Positions 32,338 to 33,682 of a DNA stretch of 33,682 nucleotides are shown here, piece by piece. Both the position numbers and the translations under genes were made by a program. The first letter of the stretch is position 1. Each line of letters opens with the position of its first letter. Source of the stretch: Dysgonamonadaceae bacterium. GTDB taxonomy: Bacteria; Bacteroidota; Bacteroidia; Bacteroidales; Azobacteroidaceae. Where the stretch lies: contig JAISFI010000294.1 of assembly GCA_031263685.1 (NCBI GenBank), forward strand, positions 1 to 33,682, in the 5' to 3' direction. The notes beneath the pieces are model-generated. The model saw only the letters and a program-made list of their open reading frames with translations, was not told where the DNA came from and did not search any database.

Positions 32338-33579
32338 ATGATTGATTTCAACAAATACATCTTGCCTAACGGATTACGACTGCTTCATCATCGGGATGTA
32401 TCGACTGCCATGGTAGCGCTTAATCTCGTCTACAATGTGGGTTCCAGGGATGAAAATCCCGAAAAAACAGGTTTTGCTCATTTATTTGAGCACCTGATGT
32501 TTGGCGGATCCGTACATATTCCGGCCTATGACACGCCGGCACAGGAAGCCGGTGCGGAAAATAATGCGTGGACGAGCGACGATGTTACCTGTTATTATAT
32601 CACCCTTCCTGTCCGGAACATAGAAACGGCCTTTTGGCTGGAATCGGACAGAATGTTGTCGCTCGCTTTTTCGGAGCAAAGTTTGGAGGTACAGAAACAG
32701 GTTGTGATAGAGGAGTTTAAACAATGCGCCTTGAATCAACCTTATGGAGATGTGCCGCATCTCATACGGGGATTGACATATCAAGTGCATCCCTACCACT
32801 GGCCTACCATCGGGAAAGAGTTTGCCCATATCGAACAGGCAACATTGACCGATGTCCGGGATTTTTTCTTCCGCTATTATGCGCCGGACAATGCCGTTTT
32901 ATCGGTTGCCGGCAATATTTCTTTGGAAGAAACCATACGCCTGGCCGAGAAATGGTTTGCTCCCATCAACCGACGAAATGTCGTTAAACCGACACTCCCC
33001 GAAGAGCCTCGGCAAACCGCTCCCCGTTTCCTGCAAGTAGACCGGCATGTTCCTGCCAACGCGATCTACAAGGCATATCATGTCTGTGGACGCACGGAGG
33101 CTGCTTATCATGCCTGTGATGTGCTGTCCGACCTGTTGGCGCATGGCCGCTCTGCCCGTTTATATCGTCATCTGGTGATGGAGCAACATCTTTTTTCCGA
33201 GATAAATGCCTACATGTCGGGGAATACAGACCCGGGATTACTGTATATTACAGGCAAACCTTCGCCGGGCGTTTCGCTGGAAAAGGCAGATAAAGCCATT
33301 CAGACAGAATTACAGCGGATAAGCGCCGATAAGGTACCGGAACGGGAATTGGAAAAGGTGAAGAATAAATTTGAATCCAACGATCTTTTTTCCAATATCA
33401 ATTATCAGAGCAAAGCCACCAATCTGGGCTTATTTGAATTATTGGGAGATGCTTCCCTCATTAACCGGGAAGTATCCGAATACAGAGCCGTCACACCGGA
33501 ACGTCTTCGGAATGTTGCTGCGGAAATATTTGATGAGAAAAACAGTTCTACGCTGTATTACTGCGCACTTGCCCGCTAA
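32338..33579 (+). CDS. M16 family zinc metallopeptidase
   Basis: This 413-aa single-module member is close to the half-size bacterial type (mitochondrial-processing-peptidase-like). It has the inverted zinc motif HxxEH as HLFEH in TGFAHLFEHLMFGGS (~44-58), the downstream Glu region VIEEFKQCALNQPYGD, NNAWTSDDVTCYYITLP, and the C-terminal half-domain with YHWPTIGKE and FRYYAPDNAVLSVAGNIS. No signal peptide is visible, so a cytoplasmic or unusually exported location is open. A second M16 gene often lies beside such genes and may begin beyond the window, where a promoter is visible. Confidence 0.93.
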   Translation: MIDFNKYILPNGLRLLHHRDVSTAMVALNLVYNVGSRDENPEKTGFAHLFEHLMFGGSVHIPAYDTPAQEAGAENNAWTSDDVTCYYITLPVRNIETAFWLESDRMLSLAFSEQSLEVQKQVVIEEFKQCALNQPYGDVPHLIRGLTYQVHPYHWPTIGKEFAHIEQATLTDVRDFFFRYYAPDNAVLSVAGNISLEETIRLAEKWFAPINRRNVVKPTLPEEPRQTAPRFLQVDRHVPANAIYKAYHVCGRTEAAYHACDVLSDLLAHGRSARLYRHLVMEQHLFSEINAYMSGNTDPGLLYITGKPSPGVSLEKADKAIQTELQRISADKVPERELEKVKNKFESNDLFSNINYQSKATNLGLFELLGDASLINREVSEYRAVTPERLRNVAAEIFDEKNSSTLYYCALAR

Positions 33580-33626
33580 GAGTTTTACTTGGTAAGTGAA
33601 ATTTCAATTATTTTTTGCATGAATAT

Positions 33627-33656
33627 TTGTTTTTCATCTTTTTTGCATTACCTTTG
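33627..33656 (+). promoter_or_regulatory. Promoter for a gene beyond the right edge (TTG-N19-TACCTTTG)
   Basis: TTG (33627-33629) and TACCTTTG (33649-33656) are 19 nt apart and followed by CGCCC. It should start a transcript at ~33663 for a gene outside the window. No coding sequence is visible in 33580-33682. Confidence 0.75.
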
Positions 33657-33682
33657 CGCCCAAACTTTTTAAAAGTGAAAAG

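Overview
This 33.7 kb window looks chromosomal and comes from a member of the Bacteroidota, most likely order Bacteroidales. Two kinds of evidence support that. Nearly every transcription unit that needs a promoter carries the Bacteroidota -7 box TAnnTTTG, often with TTG 19-20 bp upstream. The gene content also fits: a PF14121-type putative porin, an HU-like/DUF4469 DNA-binding protein, a NagB/PIG-L fusion, a GldF-GldG fusion, a giant hybrid two-component regulator and a lyase with a T9SS-like C-terminal tail. Family and genus cannot be fixed from the sequence alone.

Layout. 1-1.3 kb: end of a putative outer-membrane porin and a membrane-anchored solute-binding-like protein. 1.3-2.3 kb: a probably highly expressed DUF4469/HU-like gene, followed by a tandem array of 23-nt palindromic units that ends in a terminator. 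2.3-5.7 kb: a PLP-dependent trans-sulfuration-family enzyme converging on a NagB-PIG-L fusion whose NagB active site is degenerate. 5.7-8.7 kb (minus): tRNA-Gly(CCC), glnS and a TPR protein. 8.8-12.5 kb (minus): a membrane-anchored unknown and a Pif1/RecD-like helicase, transcribed from a symmetrical divergent promoter shared with a fused GldF-GldG ABC component (plus). 14.9-16.9 kb: dnaN and a DnaQ-like exonuclease.

16.9-26.0 kb is a small polysaccharide-degradation cassette: a secreted GH29 alpha-L-fucosidase, a multidomain PL8 lyase (chondroitin AC/hyaluronan type, catalytic residues intact) and a hybrid two-component sensor/regulator. No SusC/SusD pair is present. On the right it abuts an 88-codon remnant of a dicarboxylate/amino-acid:cation symporter, which suggests a rearrangement junction.

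26.3-32.3 kb (minus): what appears to be one long operon, nucleotidyltransferase - SGNH hydrolase - ABC-F ATPase - fabD - queC - queF. Its 3' end carries a second tandem array of 22-23-nt palindromic units, again followed by an intrinsic terminator. 32.3-33.6 kb: an M16 zinc peptidase (plus), then a promoter for a gene outside the window.

The most unusual signal is the pair of short tandem palindrome arrays. They have the same architecture (15-bp dyad plus 7-8-bp linker, 6-7 units, between a stop codon and a terminator) but largely different sequences. Other points worth attention are the symmetrical divergent promoter, the NagB domain lacking its catalytic residues, an acceptor-stem mismatch in the tRNA and the truncated symporter beside the glycan cassette.
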